DNA of 60,677 nucleotides, taken from NCBI GenBank assembly GCA_937978655.1, contig CALJUX010000021.1, positions 1-60,677 of the forward strand. The letters run 5' to 3'. Origin of the DNA: an uncultured Chromatiaceae bacterium. Lineage in GTDB: Bacteria > Pseudomonadota > Gammaproteobacteria > Enterobacterales > Alteromonadaceae. Below the pieces are notes generated by a model. The model saw nothing but the letters and a program-made list of their open reading frames with translations, searched no databases and was not told the origin of the DNA. The translations under genes and the position numbers were made by a program. Below are positions 50,761-60,035 of the stretch, piece after piece (the first letter of the stretch is position 1; every line of letters starts with the position of its first letter).

Positions 50761-53373
50761 TCACTGGCGCAGCCGCCGGCACCAGACGAGCCCACTTAAC
50801 CACAACAGACTGATAAGACTATTACTGCCACCTGCTGATCCGTCGGTTTTTGTGGGTTGTGCACTGGTACCTCCGGTCGAAGTACTGGCGTTTACTTTGA
50901 CACTGACCTGAGTCTGATGCTGGCCACCATTGCCGTCGCTGACGGTCACTGTAAAGCTGTCGTCACCACTTTGTGTTGGCTGATAGCTGAAGCTGCCTTC
51001 GGCATTCAGCAGCAAAGTACCGAGTTTGGGTTGAGTCAGCGCGCTGAAACTGAGCTTGTCTCCATCCACATCGCTGGCTTGCAGTTGCCCGTTGTATTTT
51101 TCATTCTGCGTCACACTAAACTGCAGGGCTTCAGCCACAGGATGGTCGTTCACTGGCACGACAGTGACTGCGACGTCTTGCTCAGTCACATTGCCTGCGG
51201 TATCAGTGACTTTAACACCTATGGTGTCGGGTCCGTGGTAATTGGTTTTGGGGCTGTAGCTGATTTGGTTGCCGAAAATACCGGCGCTGCCCTGAGTGGC
51301 TGCTTTGGTGATCTGCAGCGTCAGCGTGTCGTTTTCTACATCATTGAGTGCGACCAGCGGCATCGTCTGGCTGTCTTCTTTTACTGTGACACTGGACGGA
51401 AAGGTCGGCGCAAAATTTTGCCGGTACCGGAACAGGCGGCCGTCGTTGCCGACAACCCCATACAGCTCGTTGCCGTTGAATTTAAACAGGCTGTCGCCGG
51501 TCGCTGCGGTAGGTAATTCCAGCTGTGTCTCAAATTGGATCGGGTTGCTGCTGAGGTTATAAATACACAGGAAGTTGCGCCGTTGTGGCACCAGCGACGA
51601 TTGCCAGTGCATGACGACGATGGCCTTTTTATTACTGATGCTGAGACTCGTTGGTTTTGCCCCGGGAGCGCAGGCGGCGGTTGTGATGGCTCCGGTCTGC
51701 ACATACTGCTGAGTCTGCCATTGGTATTGGCGTAGCTGGTTGTCAAACGCGACCAGCAGTTTGTCGTCATCACTGGCAAATCGTTGCACATCTGGGATCC
51801 GTTGCAGCACCTTTTCACCCGCCGCCTGCATCGACAGATAAAGCAAATGTGGTGCTGCCGGTTTAAACAAGATGTTGTCGAGATGGAAGGCTTGTTGCTC
51901 ATAGCTGGCAAAAGGCTGTAAGGCAACCCCGTCGGCGGTCTGCAGTGCTGAGGCTGGTATTCTTGCGACCACATTGCTGTTCCCGCCGTCGTGCTTAAAT
52001 ACTTCGAGATGTTGGGCAAAATTGGCAAAATAATGTTGGCCGTACACAGCGCCCGCAGCGTTGTACGCTTCAGACATCATCAGTTGCTGGCCGCCGGTCT
52101 GGGTAAACTGGTCTTGCTGTGCACGATGGACCTGCCAAAATAATTGCAAGCCCTGCTGCCTGCGATAGCTCATCAGCTGATCAGCAGAAAAAAACAACGG
52201 TGTTCTGCTTTCACCAAGCGTGGCTGCGGCTGCAATGCCGGTGGCTTCACTGAGACTGTTGTTCGCCGGATCTTGCCAGAAGTAGCCTTTGTCTGACGAT
52301 ACAAGTAATTGCCCGTTCAGCCAGCCAAACTGGCTCAATGCAGGCTGACGCAGCCATGGTCGCATTGACGGCGGCTGGCCTTTGTTTAATAAAATCAGTT
52401 GATTTGGCGTCGCATAGCCATAACGCTGGTCGCCATAATATGCCGTTTTTCGCTGTTCATGTTGTGGTGCGTCCTGACATTCTGCTGCAGTCGGACCGGA
52501 GTCTGTCAGCGTCGTCTGGCACAGCTGCCGCTGATCAGCAGATGTGTAGAGCAGCCGGCTGTCGTCGGCGCGCAGGATTTTTGTCAATTCGATGGGCATT
52601 GTATAAAGCGGTGTCAGTTTGTCGGTGTCAAATTTAACGATGTTGACGCGAAAAGGGGCATCCGGGTCTAAAGCATAAAAATAGCCGTTGCCGGCATGCT
52701 CCGGGAGACTGATTTTGTAATTAGTGGGGATGGAGTGCACTTCGTTATTGTCGATGCGGATCCGATGCACAATGTGCGAGGCACAGGCATCGCAGGCCGC
52801 GCGGTCAACGATATATACATAACTATTATCCAGTGTCAGTGGTCTGAAGTTGCCGGCAGAATGATACTCCAGTGTTTTTTTCAGACTGATGCGCTCATCG
52901 ACCTGATAAATCTCAATTTCTGTCGGGCCAGCACTGAGTGTTCTGCGCAGGGCCAGCTGGTTGTTATAGATGGTCGCCTGATAAGCGAAGTCCTTGACGG
53001 GCTTCAGCATAACCACACCCAAGGAGCGCTCTCCTTGGGCAGATAAACGCAGCAGTTCAACATGATGCGGGTATTTGAGCAGCAACAGGTCGCCACTGAG
53101 GCTGATTTCACGGACCGGCTGATCCAGCTTCAGCCGGCGTAGTGGCCCTGCTGAGGGGGCCGCTGTGATATCAAACACATCAAGGAAATAGCCGCCTGTA
53201 TCTGACCAGCTTGATTTGCCAGGAGCAAACAGCAGGTTTTGAAATAACACGCCCGCTGGGCCTGCAGTTGCACCTGTTTGTGTCTGCAGCTGCCAATGAT
53301 ATGCCGAAGTTGCAGTGGCATCAGCAGCAGACAATATCGCAAGCAGTAAAATCGAACTCATTCTTAGCTTCAT
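50761..53373 (-). CDS. Exported Ig-like repeat protein with GlyGly-CTERM tail
   Basis: An 870-residue surface or secreted protein. A signal peptide spans about 1-22. A long N-terminal region (about 25-640) of beta-rich repeated segments is propeller-like, with few hallmark motifs and several Cys-x-x-Cys pairs (DACASH). Two cadherin/Big_9-like Ig modules follow (about 655-740 and 742-835: NDVENDTLTLQI, DVDGDKLSFSA, FTVTVSDGNGG). A Ser/Thr-rich spacer then leads to the C-terminal tripartite sorting signal: GGSN, hydrophobic LISLLWLSGLVW, and basic CRRLRQ. Such GlyGly-CTERM tails are cut by rhombosortase and pass to the cell surface by type II secretion. ATG 53373 with GGAATTTT upstream. Ligand unknown. 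Confidence 0.82.
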   Translation of the reverse strand: MKLRMSSILLLAILSAADATATSAYHWQLQTQTGATAGPAGVLFQNLLFAPGKSSWSDTGGYFLDVFDITAAPSAGPLRRLKLDQPVREISLSGDLLLLKYPHHVELLRLSAQGERSLGVVMLKPVKDFAYQATIYNNQLALRRTLSAGPTEIEIYQVDERISLKKTLEYHSAGNFRPLTLDNSYVYIVDRAACDACASHIVHRIRIDNNEVHSIPTNYKISLPEHAGNGYFYALDPDAPFRVNIVKFDTDKLTPLYTMPIELTKILRADDSRLLYTSADQRQLCQTTLTDSGPTAAECQDAPQHEQRKTAYYGDQRYGYATPNQLILLNKGQPPSMRPWLRQPALSQFGWLNGQLLVSSDKGYFWQDPANNSLSEATGIAAAATLGESRTPLFFSADQLMSYRRQQGLQLFWQVHRAQQDQFTQTGGQQLMMSEAYNAAGAVYGQHYFANFAQHLEVFKHDGGNSNVVARIPASALQTADGVALQPFASYEQQAFHLDNILFKPAAPHLLYLSMQAAGEKVLQRIPDVQRFASDDDKLLVAFDNQLRQYQWQTQQYVQTGAITTAACAPGAKPTSLSISNKKAIVVMHWQSSLVPQRRNFLCIYNLSSNPIQFETQLELPTAATGDSLFKFNGNELYGVVGNDGRLFRYRQNFAPTFPSSVTVKEDSQTMPLVALNDVENDTLTLQITKAATQGSAGIFGNQISYSPKTNYHGPDTIGVKVTDTAGNVTEQDVAVTVVPVNDHPVAEALQFSVTQNEKYNGQLQASDVDGDKLSFSALTQPKLGTLLLNAEGSFSYQPTQSGDDSFTVTVSDGNGGQHQTQVSVKVNASTSTGGTSAQPTKTDGSAGGSNSLISLLWLSGLVWCRRLRQ

Positions 53374-53748
53374 AAAATTCCATTTTCATTTAGTTAACAC
53401 GGAGTTCAATATAAGCTAATTCGGAGCGATTTTCTGTATGTTTTTGCTGAATAAAGTGGCAGAAAGTGCGATTAGGGCCTGATGAGGCAGCGAGGAATTG
53501 ACGCATCCAGTTGTCTTTTATTGAGCAACACTGGGGGCGCACAGTGGGTGGTGAGATGACGCCGGGAGTCCGTCGCTGGTATTGCCGAAGCGCCAATGCT
53601 TTGAGATGGAGCCTCTACCCAAATGGTTGCCCGGCATCGCTGCTGTCATGGCTGAGTTTTGTATCGAAGCGCTGACAGCAGCGCATGACAAGGCGATATC
53701 AAAGCATGGCCGGGCATCCGTTTGTGATAAAAATCAGCACCGCAGCAA
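53374..53748. other. 375-bp region without a gene
   Basis: It lies between the start of the GlyGly-CTERM gene and the stop of the CoA-transferase gene, both on the minus strand. The left end must hold the promoter of the former. No convincing coding frame exists. The right half (53629-53715) is self-complementary, described separately. I see no tRNA, small-RNA family or mobile element. Confidence 0.6.
53629..53715. repeat. Self-complementary intergenic structure
   Basis: GCTGCTGTCA (53639-53648) pairs exactly with TGACAGCAGC (53673-53682). Outside it, GCCCGGC (53629-53635) pairs with GCCGGGC (53709-53715). TGTCATG/CATGACA offers an alternative pairing. It begins about 35 bp downstream of the CoA-transferase stop on the minus strand. 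It may be a terminator-like structure, a palindromic repeat or part of an untranslated RNA. Confidence 0.45.
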
Positions 53749-55026
53749 CTACAGCCTTAACCCCCAATCCTCAAACGCCTGCCGCGCCAGCTGTTCGCGA
53801 AATTGCGGTGCGGCGATGTCAATGAGTGCTCTGGCGCGCTCGTTCAGGCTGCGGGCACGTAAATTTGCCACGCCATATTCAGTGACGATGTAATGGGCGT
53901 GGGCGCGGGTGGTGACGACGCCGGCGCCAGGGCTTAACAACGAGCTGATGCGCGACACAGTGCCGCCGGCGGCGGTGCTTGGCAGCGCGATAATGGCGCG
54001 GCCACCTTCCGATAAACCAGCACCGCGGACAAAATCCATCTGACCACCCACGCCGGAATAAATCTTAGTGCCAAGCGAGTCGGCACAGATTTGGCCGGAC
54101 AAATCGACCTGCAAAGCGCTGTTAATCGACACCACCTGCGGGTTTTGCCGAATGACCGCGGTGTCGTTGGTGTAAGCCACATCGAGAAACACCACTTCCG
54201 GATTGTCGTCGACAAAGTCGTACAGCGCCTGACTGCCCATGGCAAAAGTGGTGACCACTTTGCCGGGATGTTTTTTCTTATTGCGGTTGTTAATGACACC
54301 TTTTTCCAGCAGCGGTAATACACCGTCGGAAAACATTTCGGTATGCACGCCAAGGTTTTGCCGGTCGCCCAAACAAGCCAGCGCCGCATCCGGAATGGCG
54401 CCTATGCCCATTTGCAGGCAATCGCCGTCGCGAATAAGGCTCGCCACATTGGCGCCGATTTGTTGCGTGATTGGGTCCTGTTCCGCCGGCAGATGCAGCG
54501 GGATTTGCGATTCCAGCTCAACGTAGGCGGCGAAATCCTGCAAGTGCACAAAAGAATCACCATGGGTGCGTGGCATGCGCGGATTGATTTGCGCAATGAC
54601 ACGCCGGGCGTTTTGCATCGCCGCCCGGGTGGCTTCCACCGACACGCCGAGGCTGCACAGGCCATGTTTGTCCGGCGGTGACACCTGCACAATGGCGGTG
54701 TCGACGCGTTGTTCTTTGCTTCTGAATAACTTTGGAATTTCTGATAAAAAACAGGGCACGTAGTCGGCGAGGCCGCAATTGACCGCCGGGCGGGTCGGAC
54801 CGCCGACAAAAAATACCCGTTGGCGTAAATGGCCGGCCAGTTCTGCCGCACATAAAGCGCCGCTTTTTTCGGTATGCAGGCTCAGCAGCGTCAGCTGCTG
54901 TTTGTCGCGCGCCACCTGGGCTAAGGCGTCCAGCATGCTGTACGGGGTGGCAGCCATCGAATGGCTCCAGATGAACTCATTGTTACCAATCAGATTTAAA
55001 GCGCTGGCGGCGTTTGGATATTTCAT
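53749..55026 (-). CDS. Acetyl-CoA hydrolase/CoA-transferase family protein
   Basis: A 425-residue class I CoA-transferase, closest in layout to acetate or 4-hydroxybutyrate CoA-transferase. N-terminal part: SMAATPYSMLDALAQVARD and FFVGGPTRPAVNCGLADYVPCFLSEIPKLF (split). Catalytic glutamate E230 lies in GVHTEMFSDG, followed by GGQMDFVRGAGLSEGGRAIIALPST (split) and VVTTRAHAHYIVTEYGVANLRARSLNERARALIDIAAP (split), all family blocks. It moves CoA between short-chain acids in the cytoplasm. Start 55026 fits homologue length; a 39-codon longer frame is not supported. It lies 92 bp after the AraC-type regulator gene on the same strand. Confidence 0.88.
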   Translation of the reverse strand: MKYPNAASALNLIGNNEFIWSHSMAATPYSMLDALAQVARDKQQLTLLSLHTEKSGALCAAELAGHLRQRVFFVGGPTRPAVNCGLADYVPCFLSEIPKLFRSKEQRVDTAIVQVSPPDKHGLCSLGVSVEATRAAMQNARRVIAQINPRMPRTHGDSFVHLQDFAAYVELESQIPLHLPAEQDPITQQIGANVASLIRDGDCLQMGIGAIPDAALACLGDRQNLGVHTEMFSDGVLPLLEKGVINNRNKKKHPGKVVTTFAMGSQALYDFVDDNPEVVFLDVAYTNDTAVIRQNPQVVSINSALQVDLSGQICADSLGTKIYSGVGGQMDFVRGAGLSEGGRAIIALPSTAAGGTVSRISSLLSPGAGVVTTRAHAHYIVTEYGVANLRARSLNERARALIDIAAPQFREQLARQAFEDWGLRL

Positions 55027-55118
55027 GGTCAGGTCCGTGTTGAAAAACTGGGGGCTAAAACTGGAATGAGTGTAGCCGGTTCTTTGATACGGAATGCTGA
55101 CCTTGATCAACAACAGCT

Positions 55119-55994
55119 TCAGTCGGTCTGCAGTGCCAGCCAAATCCGGCTGTGCGCCTGATGCGCCGGCACATCCGGGAAAAACTGCACCCGCTCCAGC
55201 AACAGCGGCACATCGGCGGGCAACCAGTCGCGCGTGGGCAGCAGTTCGGTGTATAAGGCGCGGATCACAGCGTCAAGCTGCACATCAGGCCCGACGTGGT
55301 CGTAACAGGCATATAAACCGGCCGGCACTGTCACCATGCTCAGCTCCGGCTGCTGCAATAATTCCGGCTGTGCTGCGCTAAGCTGCAGTGCCAGACCAAA
55401 CCGGTAGTCATCCGGCACGCAATCCTGTGGGTCGTCATACAACAGGTTAAAGGTCGCGAAGCGGCTGGGATGCAATTTATTGCTACGGCGAAACTCAATA
55501 AAACGCCGGATGCTGTCGCCAAGACTTTCCGGATTTCCCTGATGCAGCCATTGCAATAGCACTGTGCTGTCGCGGCGCTCGGTTCTTAAGCCCGAATCGG
55601 CAAGATTTGTGGTATCAGTGCGGGAGATTTGATTCAGCGGTTCAGTCTGCTGCGCCCAATATTGCCAGTCCGGTTGCTGGCGAAATTGCGCCGGCGCCTG
55701 GCCTAACCAGCGCGCAAAGGCCCGGCTGAAACTTTCGGCATTTTGATAACCGGCTTCAAGTGCCAGTTCGGTCACTGGGGTTTGCCGGTAGGCCAGCGCG
55801 CTGGCTGCGCGTTGCAGCTTTAGCAACCGTTGATAACTCTGCAGCGGTAAACCGCAATAGAAGCGGAACTGCCGGTGCAGATGCCAGGCGGAATAACCGC
55901 TGCGGGCGCTTAATTCGGCCAGTGACAAAGGCTCATCGGCGTTTTCAATCAGCTGGAGTAAACGGGGCAGCAGCGCTAAAAATGGTTCTGACAT
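55119..55994 (-). CDS. AraC-family regulator with GyrI-like domain
   Basis: A 291-residue transcription regulator with the HTH first: double helix-turn-helix at about 15-105 (LSLAELSARSGYSAWHLHRQFR and PVTELALEAGYQNAESFSRAFARWLGQAPAQFR, both split). A C-terminal GyrI/Rob-like effector-binding domain follows (about 130-291: SIRRFIEFRRSN, DDYRFGLALQL, VPAGLYACYDHVGP, WLPADVPLLLERVQ). Rob/BmrR-type domains bind amphipathic small molecules and often control efflux genes, so it is one candidate for influencing mdtABC, but no evidence ties them. Start ATG 55994 is used; two codons upstream lies a TTG. It is transcribed toward the CoA-transferase. Confidence 0.88.
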   Translation of the reverse strand: MSEPFLALLPRLLQLIENADEPLSLAELSARSGYSAWHLHRQFRFYCGLPLQSYQRLLKLQRAASALAYRQTPVTELALEAGYQNAESFSRAFARWLGQAPAQFRQQPDWQYWAQQTEPLNQISRTDTTNLADSGLRTERRDSTVLLQWLHQGNPESLGDSIRRFIEFRRSNKLHPSRFATFNLLYDDPQDCVPDDYRFGLALQLSAAQPELLQQPELSMVTVPAGLYACYDHVGPDVQLDAVIRALYTELLPTRDWLPADVPLLLERVQFFPDVPAHQAHSRIWLALQTD

Positions 55995-56081
55995 CAGCAA
56001 GGTCCTTAAGCAAGAAGTGGTCTTACTGTATCAAAGTCATCACATTGCCGCCTGACCGTTCTTGCTTTGTACAACAACCTC

Positions 56082-57380
56082 TTATGGCTTGAGTTTTTCC
56101 ACCACTGCGACGAAATTCGCCACGCCCTGACCGACATCTTTAATGCCGGCGGCCACATCTTCCACCGCATGCTGGCCGTGCGCGGCGATACCGCTGATGG
56201 CGTTGAGTTGCTGGTCAATGGTCTGGATCAGCCCCGTATTGGTTTGTACCACTTTAGCGATTTCTGCCGTGGCTTCTGCCGTGCGACCGGCCAGTTTACG
56301 CACTTCGTCAGCCACCACAGCAAAACCGCGGCCGGATTCGCCGGCACGGGCTGCTTCAATTGCTGCATTTAAGGCTAACAAATTAGTTTGTTCAGCGATG
56401 CCGCGAATGGTGGTGACAATGTCGCTGATATTTTTCGCCTGCAAACTTAACTGCGCGCCGTTATTGGCGGCTTGTTGCACCTGACTGGCAATTTGCATGG
56501 AGGTGGCAACAGCTTCGCCCAGTACTTTGACGGCATTGCCGGTGATTTGCGAAGTTTCCTCCGAAGTGGCAGCAGCCACTTCCACTGCCTGACGGGCGGC
56601 ATTGACGCGCACGCTGATGTCGGAAGCGAACTTAATCACCTTACACACCTCGCCACGCTCGTTGCGGATTGGATTATAAGTGGCTTCCAGCCAAACCTGC
56701 TGTCCCTGCGCATCTTTGCGTTCAAAGCGACCGGAGAACAGCTGACCACTGCTGAGTTTTTGCCAGAAATCGGGATTTTTCCGGTAAAAATCGTCAAAAC
56801 AAAAGATTTTGTGATGCTGGCCGCGGATTTGCTCCAGACGATAATGCACAGTATCGAGAAAGTTCTGGTTGGCGTGCAGGATATGACCATCCGGGCTGAA
56901 TTCAATCACCGCCAGAGATTTGTCCAGTGCAGTTAAAATGGCATTTTTGTCGCGTAGCAGCTGTTGGTCGCGGGTGACGTCAGAGGCAATTTTAATCACC
57001 TTGCTGACTTTGCCGCTGTCATCCTGTACCGGGAAATAACTGGCCTGCAGGTATAGGTCTTCACCATTTTTCCGCCGGCGCAAAAAAGTTCCGCTTTGCG
57101 GCTGGCCAGAGGCAAGTGCACGCCAGAACTGCAAATAATCCGGACTTTTACTGTAGGCTTCGTCACAAAGGATCCGATGATGCCGGCCGACGACTTCGGT
57201 GTAGTTGTAACCGGTGGCGTCGAGGAAGATTTTGTTCGCGTCCAGAATGTCACCATCCGGGCTGAAGCTGATAAAGGCGATATTACTGCGGATGGCGTTG
57301 AGTTCATTTTCCAGCTGGGCCTGATTGGCATTAAACAGCATCTGCGCTGGCGTGGACGTTTTGTGTCTGGAAAAAAACAT
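56082..57380 (-). CDS. Soluble PAS-PAS methyl-accepting chemotaxis protein
   Basis: A 432-residue cytoplasmic chemoreceptor. Two PAS domains sit in tandem (about 25-140 and 147-262), each with the pattern FSPDG-ILHAN/ILDAN and GRHHRILCDEAY/GQHHKIFCFDDFY, the PAS form that binds FAD or heme in Aer/BdlA-type receptors. The MA signalling domain follows directly, with hairpin tip SIAEQTNLLALNAAIEAARAGE-like block near 330-352 (GIAEQTNLLAL, EAARAGESGRG). No transmembrane segment or HAMP is present. The layout equals Pseudomonas BdlA, which links redox or c-di-GMP state to biofilm dispersal; energy or redox taxis is the likely role. RBS GGAG is 9 bp upstream. It is monocistronic. Confidence 0.9.
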   Translation of the reverse strand: MFFSRHKTSTPAQMLFNANQAQLENELNAIRSNIAFISFSPDGDILDANKIFLDATGYNYTEVVGRHHRILCDEAYSKSPDYLQFWRALASGQPQSGTFLRRRKNGEDLYLQASYFPVQDDSGKVSKVIKIASDVTRDQQLLRDKNAILTALDKSLAVIEFSPDGHILHANQNFLDTVHYRLEQIRGQHHKIFCFDDFYRKNPDFWQKLSSGQLFSGRFERKDAQGQQVWLEATYNPIRNERGEVCKVIKFASDISVRVNAARQAVEVAAATSEETSQITGNAVKVLGEAVATSMQIASQVQQAANNGAQLSLQAKNISDIVTTIRGIAEQTNLLALNAAIEAARAGESGRGFAVVADEVRKLAGRTAEATAEIAKVVQTNTGLIQTIDQQLNAISGIAAHGQHAVEDVAAGIKDVGQGVANFVAVVEKLKP

Positions 57381-57667
57381 AGGATCTCCGTATCAGGGCA
57401 AACACAACTGAAGATGCAACGTCCTGTTGACCACGGTAGTCACTGACTCTGGCTGCTGGACAGCGGCATCAGACGATAAAGCCGGTACCTGGCCGGACAC
57501 ACTGCGCCGGCGATGCTGTTCATCAACGATAGCAGTGGATCTATTCGGAACAAGCCGGCTGAAAAAAAATATTCTGTGATAGCCGACCAAGGCCAGCTTT
57601 GTACCGGCATGAGGTTCTGAGATGGCAGACCTGAGCGACAGTGAAGCGAACTATTGAACAGGCAGCT

Positions 57668-58507
57668 CTAGTGTGCGGACAGACCAAATTTGCGTTTGAG
57701 GATTTTGTGCAACAGGCTGGCGGGCAACAGCGCTTTTAATAGCGGCAACAACCAGCTGCCGCGGCCAACCCGAATGTGTAGCTGACGCTGTGGCGTTTGC
57801 AGCGCTTTAGCCAGCGCTCTGGCATATTCAGTGGCAGGGGTCGGAAAATCCTGCGACGCGCGGGCCCGGCGACGTACGCCGTCGCGATAAGGCCACCAGC
57901 TGGAATCTTCCGACAGCACCTGCTCAGCCAGCTGACTGGCGCGGTCGGCAAAGCCGGTGTCCACCGCACCGGTCACGGCCAGCGCCACCTGCACGCCCAG
58001 TGGTTCCAGCTCCATCCGCAGCGCTTCGCTGATGGCATGCAACGCGGCTTTGGACGCGCAGTAAACACCGGCAAAAGGCGTGACCAGACTGGCACTGACA
58101 CTGCCGATATTCAGTACGGTGCCCCGGCTTTGCTGCAGCAGCGGCAAGGCGGCTTTGGTCATCGCTACCACCGAAAACACATTGGTCTGAAACTGCAGCG
58201 CCAGCCGCTCCGGGCTGATATCCAGTACCGGACCTATCGCACCATAACCGGCATTATTGACCAGTAAATCCAGCCGGCCATGCAGCGCGCTGAGCTTTGC
58301 GATGGTGGCATCAATTTGCTGTTGGTCGTTCACATCCAGCGCAAAGACACCAAAACCTTCGGCCTGCAACCGTGCCAGATCGCCGGGCTGGCGCGCCGTG
58401 GCAAACACCTGATAACCCTGGCTTTTCAGCTCCCGTGCTAATGCCAGACCAATGCCGCCGGAGCAGCCGGTGACCAGGGCGATTTGCGGCGAATGGGTTT
58501 GTGACAT
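57668..58507 (-). CDS. Short-chain dehydrogenase/reductase
   Basis: A 279-residue classical SDR. Cofactor motif TGCSGGIG (13-20), NNAG (84-87), catalytic Ser in NIGSVSAS (136-138), Y149 and K153 in YCASK. ATARQ after the second strand (Arg at 39) favours NADP(H). The C-terminal third is hydrophobic (WLLPLLKALLPASLL), suggesting a lipid or sterol-like substrate or membrane association, like 17-beta-HSD/retinol-type SDRs. Start 58507 has CGGAG 6 bp upstream; an N-terminal extension of 54 codons is rejected. It is divergent from the FAD/NAD(P) protein across 121 bp. Confidence 0.9.
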   Translation of the reverse strand: MSQTHSPQIALVTGCSGGIGLALARELKSQGYQVFATARQPGDLARLQAEGFGVFALDVNDQQQIDATIAKLSALHGRLDLLVNNAGYGAIGPVLDISPERLALQFQTNVFSVVAMTKAALPLLQQSRGTVLNIGSVSASLVTPFAGVYCASKAALHAISEALRMELEPLGVQVALAVTGAVDTGFADRASQLAEQVLSEDSSWWPYRDGVRRRARASQDFPTPATEYARALAKALQTPQRQLHIRVGRGSWLLPLLKALLPASLLHKILKRKFGLSAH

Positions 58508-58628
58508 CAGAAACTCCGGCAAACAGAAGGGACGCTTGCGCTGTACCTTAACTGCTTTTTTCATTGACAGGAAGGGTGGCCGCCAGTTATCACAACGGCG
58601 GTATCCATGCAGTTGGTCAGAAAAACAG

Positions 58629-60035
58629 ATGCAAAACATCGCGATAGTGGGTGGGGGTATAGCCGGCATTTCAGTGGCTATCCAATTGATTCATCAGGCA
58701 AAGCCTGGAATGTCGCTGACAATTTTTGATAAGAGCGGCCAGTTTGGCAGAGGTCTGGCTTATCAGCCACGGCAAGTGGCGCATTTACTGAATGTACCGG
58801 CCGGTAAAATGAGCCTGGACCCAGCCAAACCAGATGATTTTTTGCAGTGGTTAGCGCAGCAGCCAGCCTTTGCTGCAGATGAACCGACCGTATTGGCGCA
58901 GGCTTATCTGCCCCGCGCCTTGTTTGGTGATTATGTGGCAGAGCGCTGGCAGGCAGCGCTGACCTGGGCCGCGCAGCAAGGTGTACAGGTGTTCTTGCGG
59001 CCGCTGGCGGTGACGGCGCTGGAGCTGGCAAACGCCAAGGCGCCACAACTGCAAAGTGACGGCCAGTGGCTGAGTTTTTCAGCGCTGGTGCTGGCTTGTG
59101 GCAATGAATTACCGCGCCATCCGGCTGGTGTGTCGGCCCTGACTCAGCATCCGGCTTATGTACACAATCCCTGGTCGGATACCTGGCTTGCCAGACTCAA
59201 ACCCGACAGCAAAGTGCTGATCCTCGGTAATGGCCTGAGCATGGTCGATACGCTGTTATCGCTGCGCGCCGCCGGTTTAAAAACGCCGGTGTTGTCAGTG
59301 TCGCCGCATGGTTATGGCATGTTACCGCACCGCCATCCGGGGCTGCAGCTGCGCCAGTTCAGCCAGGCCTTGCCAGAGCAGGCCAGCCTGCGGCAGTTAT
59401 TGCGGCTGTTTAACCGGGCGCGGCATCAGGTACGGCGCTTAGGCGTTTCGGCCGAGCCGTTGATCGACGCGTTAAGACCGCACACCCAGCGCTATTGGCA
59501 GCAATTCAGCACGGCAGAAAAAACGCTGTTTATGCGCCGCTTACGGCATTTGTGGGGCGTGGCAAGACACCGGGTGCCGCTGCATTTACATGATCAGCTG
59601 CAGCAACAACGCTTGCATGGTTTATTGGAAGTGCACGCCGGCCAGGTGGTGCAGGCCCGCGCGGCGGGTGAGCAGCTGAGCCTGCAGATTTGCAGCCGGG
59701 TGCATCGGGATGTGGCGGCACAAACCTTTGATTATCAGGCTGACTTAGTCATTAACTGCACAGGGCCGGAGCAAGACTACCGCAGACTGGCTGGCCATCC
59801 GCTGCAACAGGCGATTGCAGCCGGCGCGCTGGCGGCCGGGCCATTAGGGCTGGGCCTTGCGGGCGATGTCACGTCTTTGCGGCTCAAAAACGGTGATGGT
59901 GCTGTTTATCCGGCTGTGTATGCCATCGGTTCTTTGCTGCGTGGTGAATTATGGGAAAGTACTGCGCTGCATGAAATTCGCCAGCAGGCAAAACACATCG
60001 CCGCGGGGATTTTGTCACTGTCGTCCGCGCTTTAG
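58629..60035 (+). CDS. FAD/NAD(P)-binding protein (NAD_binding_9 type)
   Basis: A 468-residue flavoprotein-like oxidoreductase. The N-terminal dinucleotide loop is IAIVGGGIAGISVA (4-17), then IFDKSGQFGRGLAY and HLLNVPAGKMS, which are typical of the HI0933/YdhS-like NAD_binding_9 family. A second nucleotide motif, LILGNGLSMVDTLL, lies near 196-209. The motif NCTGP (about 376) and a C-terminal GDGAVYPAVYAIGSLLRGELWESTALHEIR (split) are family blocks. Its function in bacteria is not established; relatives include hydroxyacylglutathione-linked and lysine/ornithine N-monooxygenase-like proteins. ATG 58629 has only a weak RBS. The stop overlaps the converging cyclase gene's stop by 3 bp. Confidence 0.82.
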   Translation: MQNIAIVGGGIAGISVAIQLIHQAKPGMSLTIFDKSGQFGRGLAYQPRQVAHLLNVPAGKMSLDPAKPDDFLQWLAQQPAFAADEPTVLAQAYLPRALFGDYVAERWQAALTWAAQQGVQVFLRPLAVTALELANAKAPQLQSDGQWLSFSALVLACGNELPRHPAGVSALTQHPAYVHNPWSDTWLARLKPDSKVLILGNGLSMVDTLLSLRAAGLKTPVLSVSPHGYGMLPHRHPGLQLRQFSQALPEQASLRQLLRLFNRARHQVRRLGVSAEPLIDALRPHTQRYWQQFSTAEKTLFMRRLRHLWGVARHRVPLHLHDQLQQQRLHGLLEVHAGQVVQARAAGEQLSLQICSRVHRDVAAQTFDYQADLVINCTGPEQDYRRLAGHPLQQAIAAGALAAGPLGLGLAGDVTSLRLKNGDGAVYPAVYAIGSLLRGELWESTALHEIRQQAKHIAAGILSLSSAL

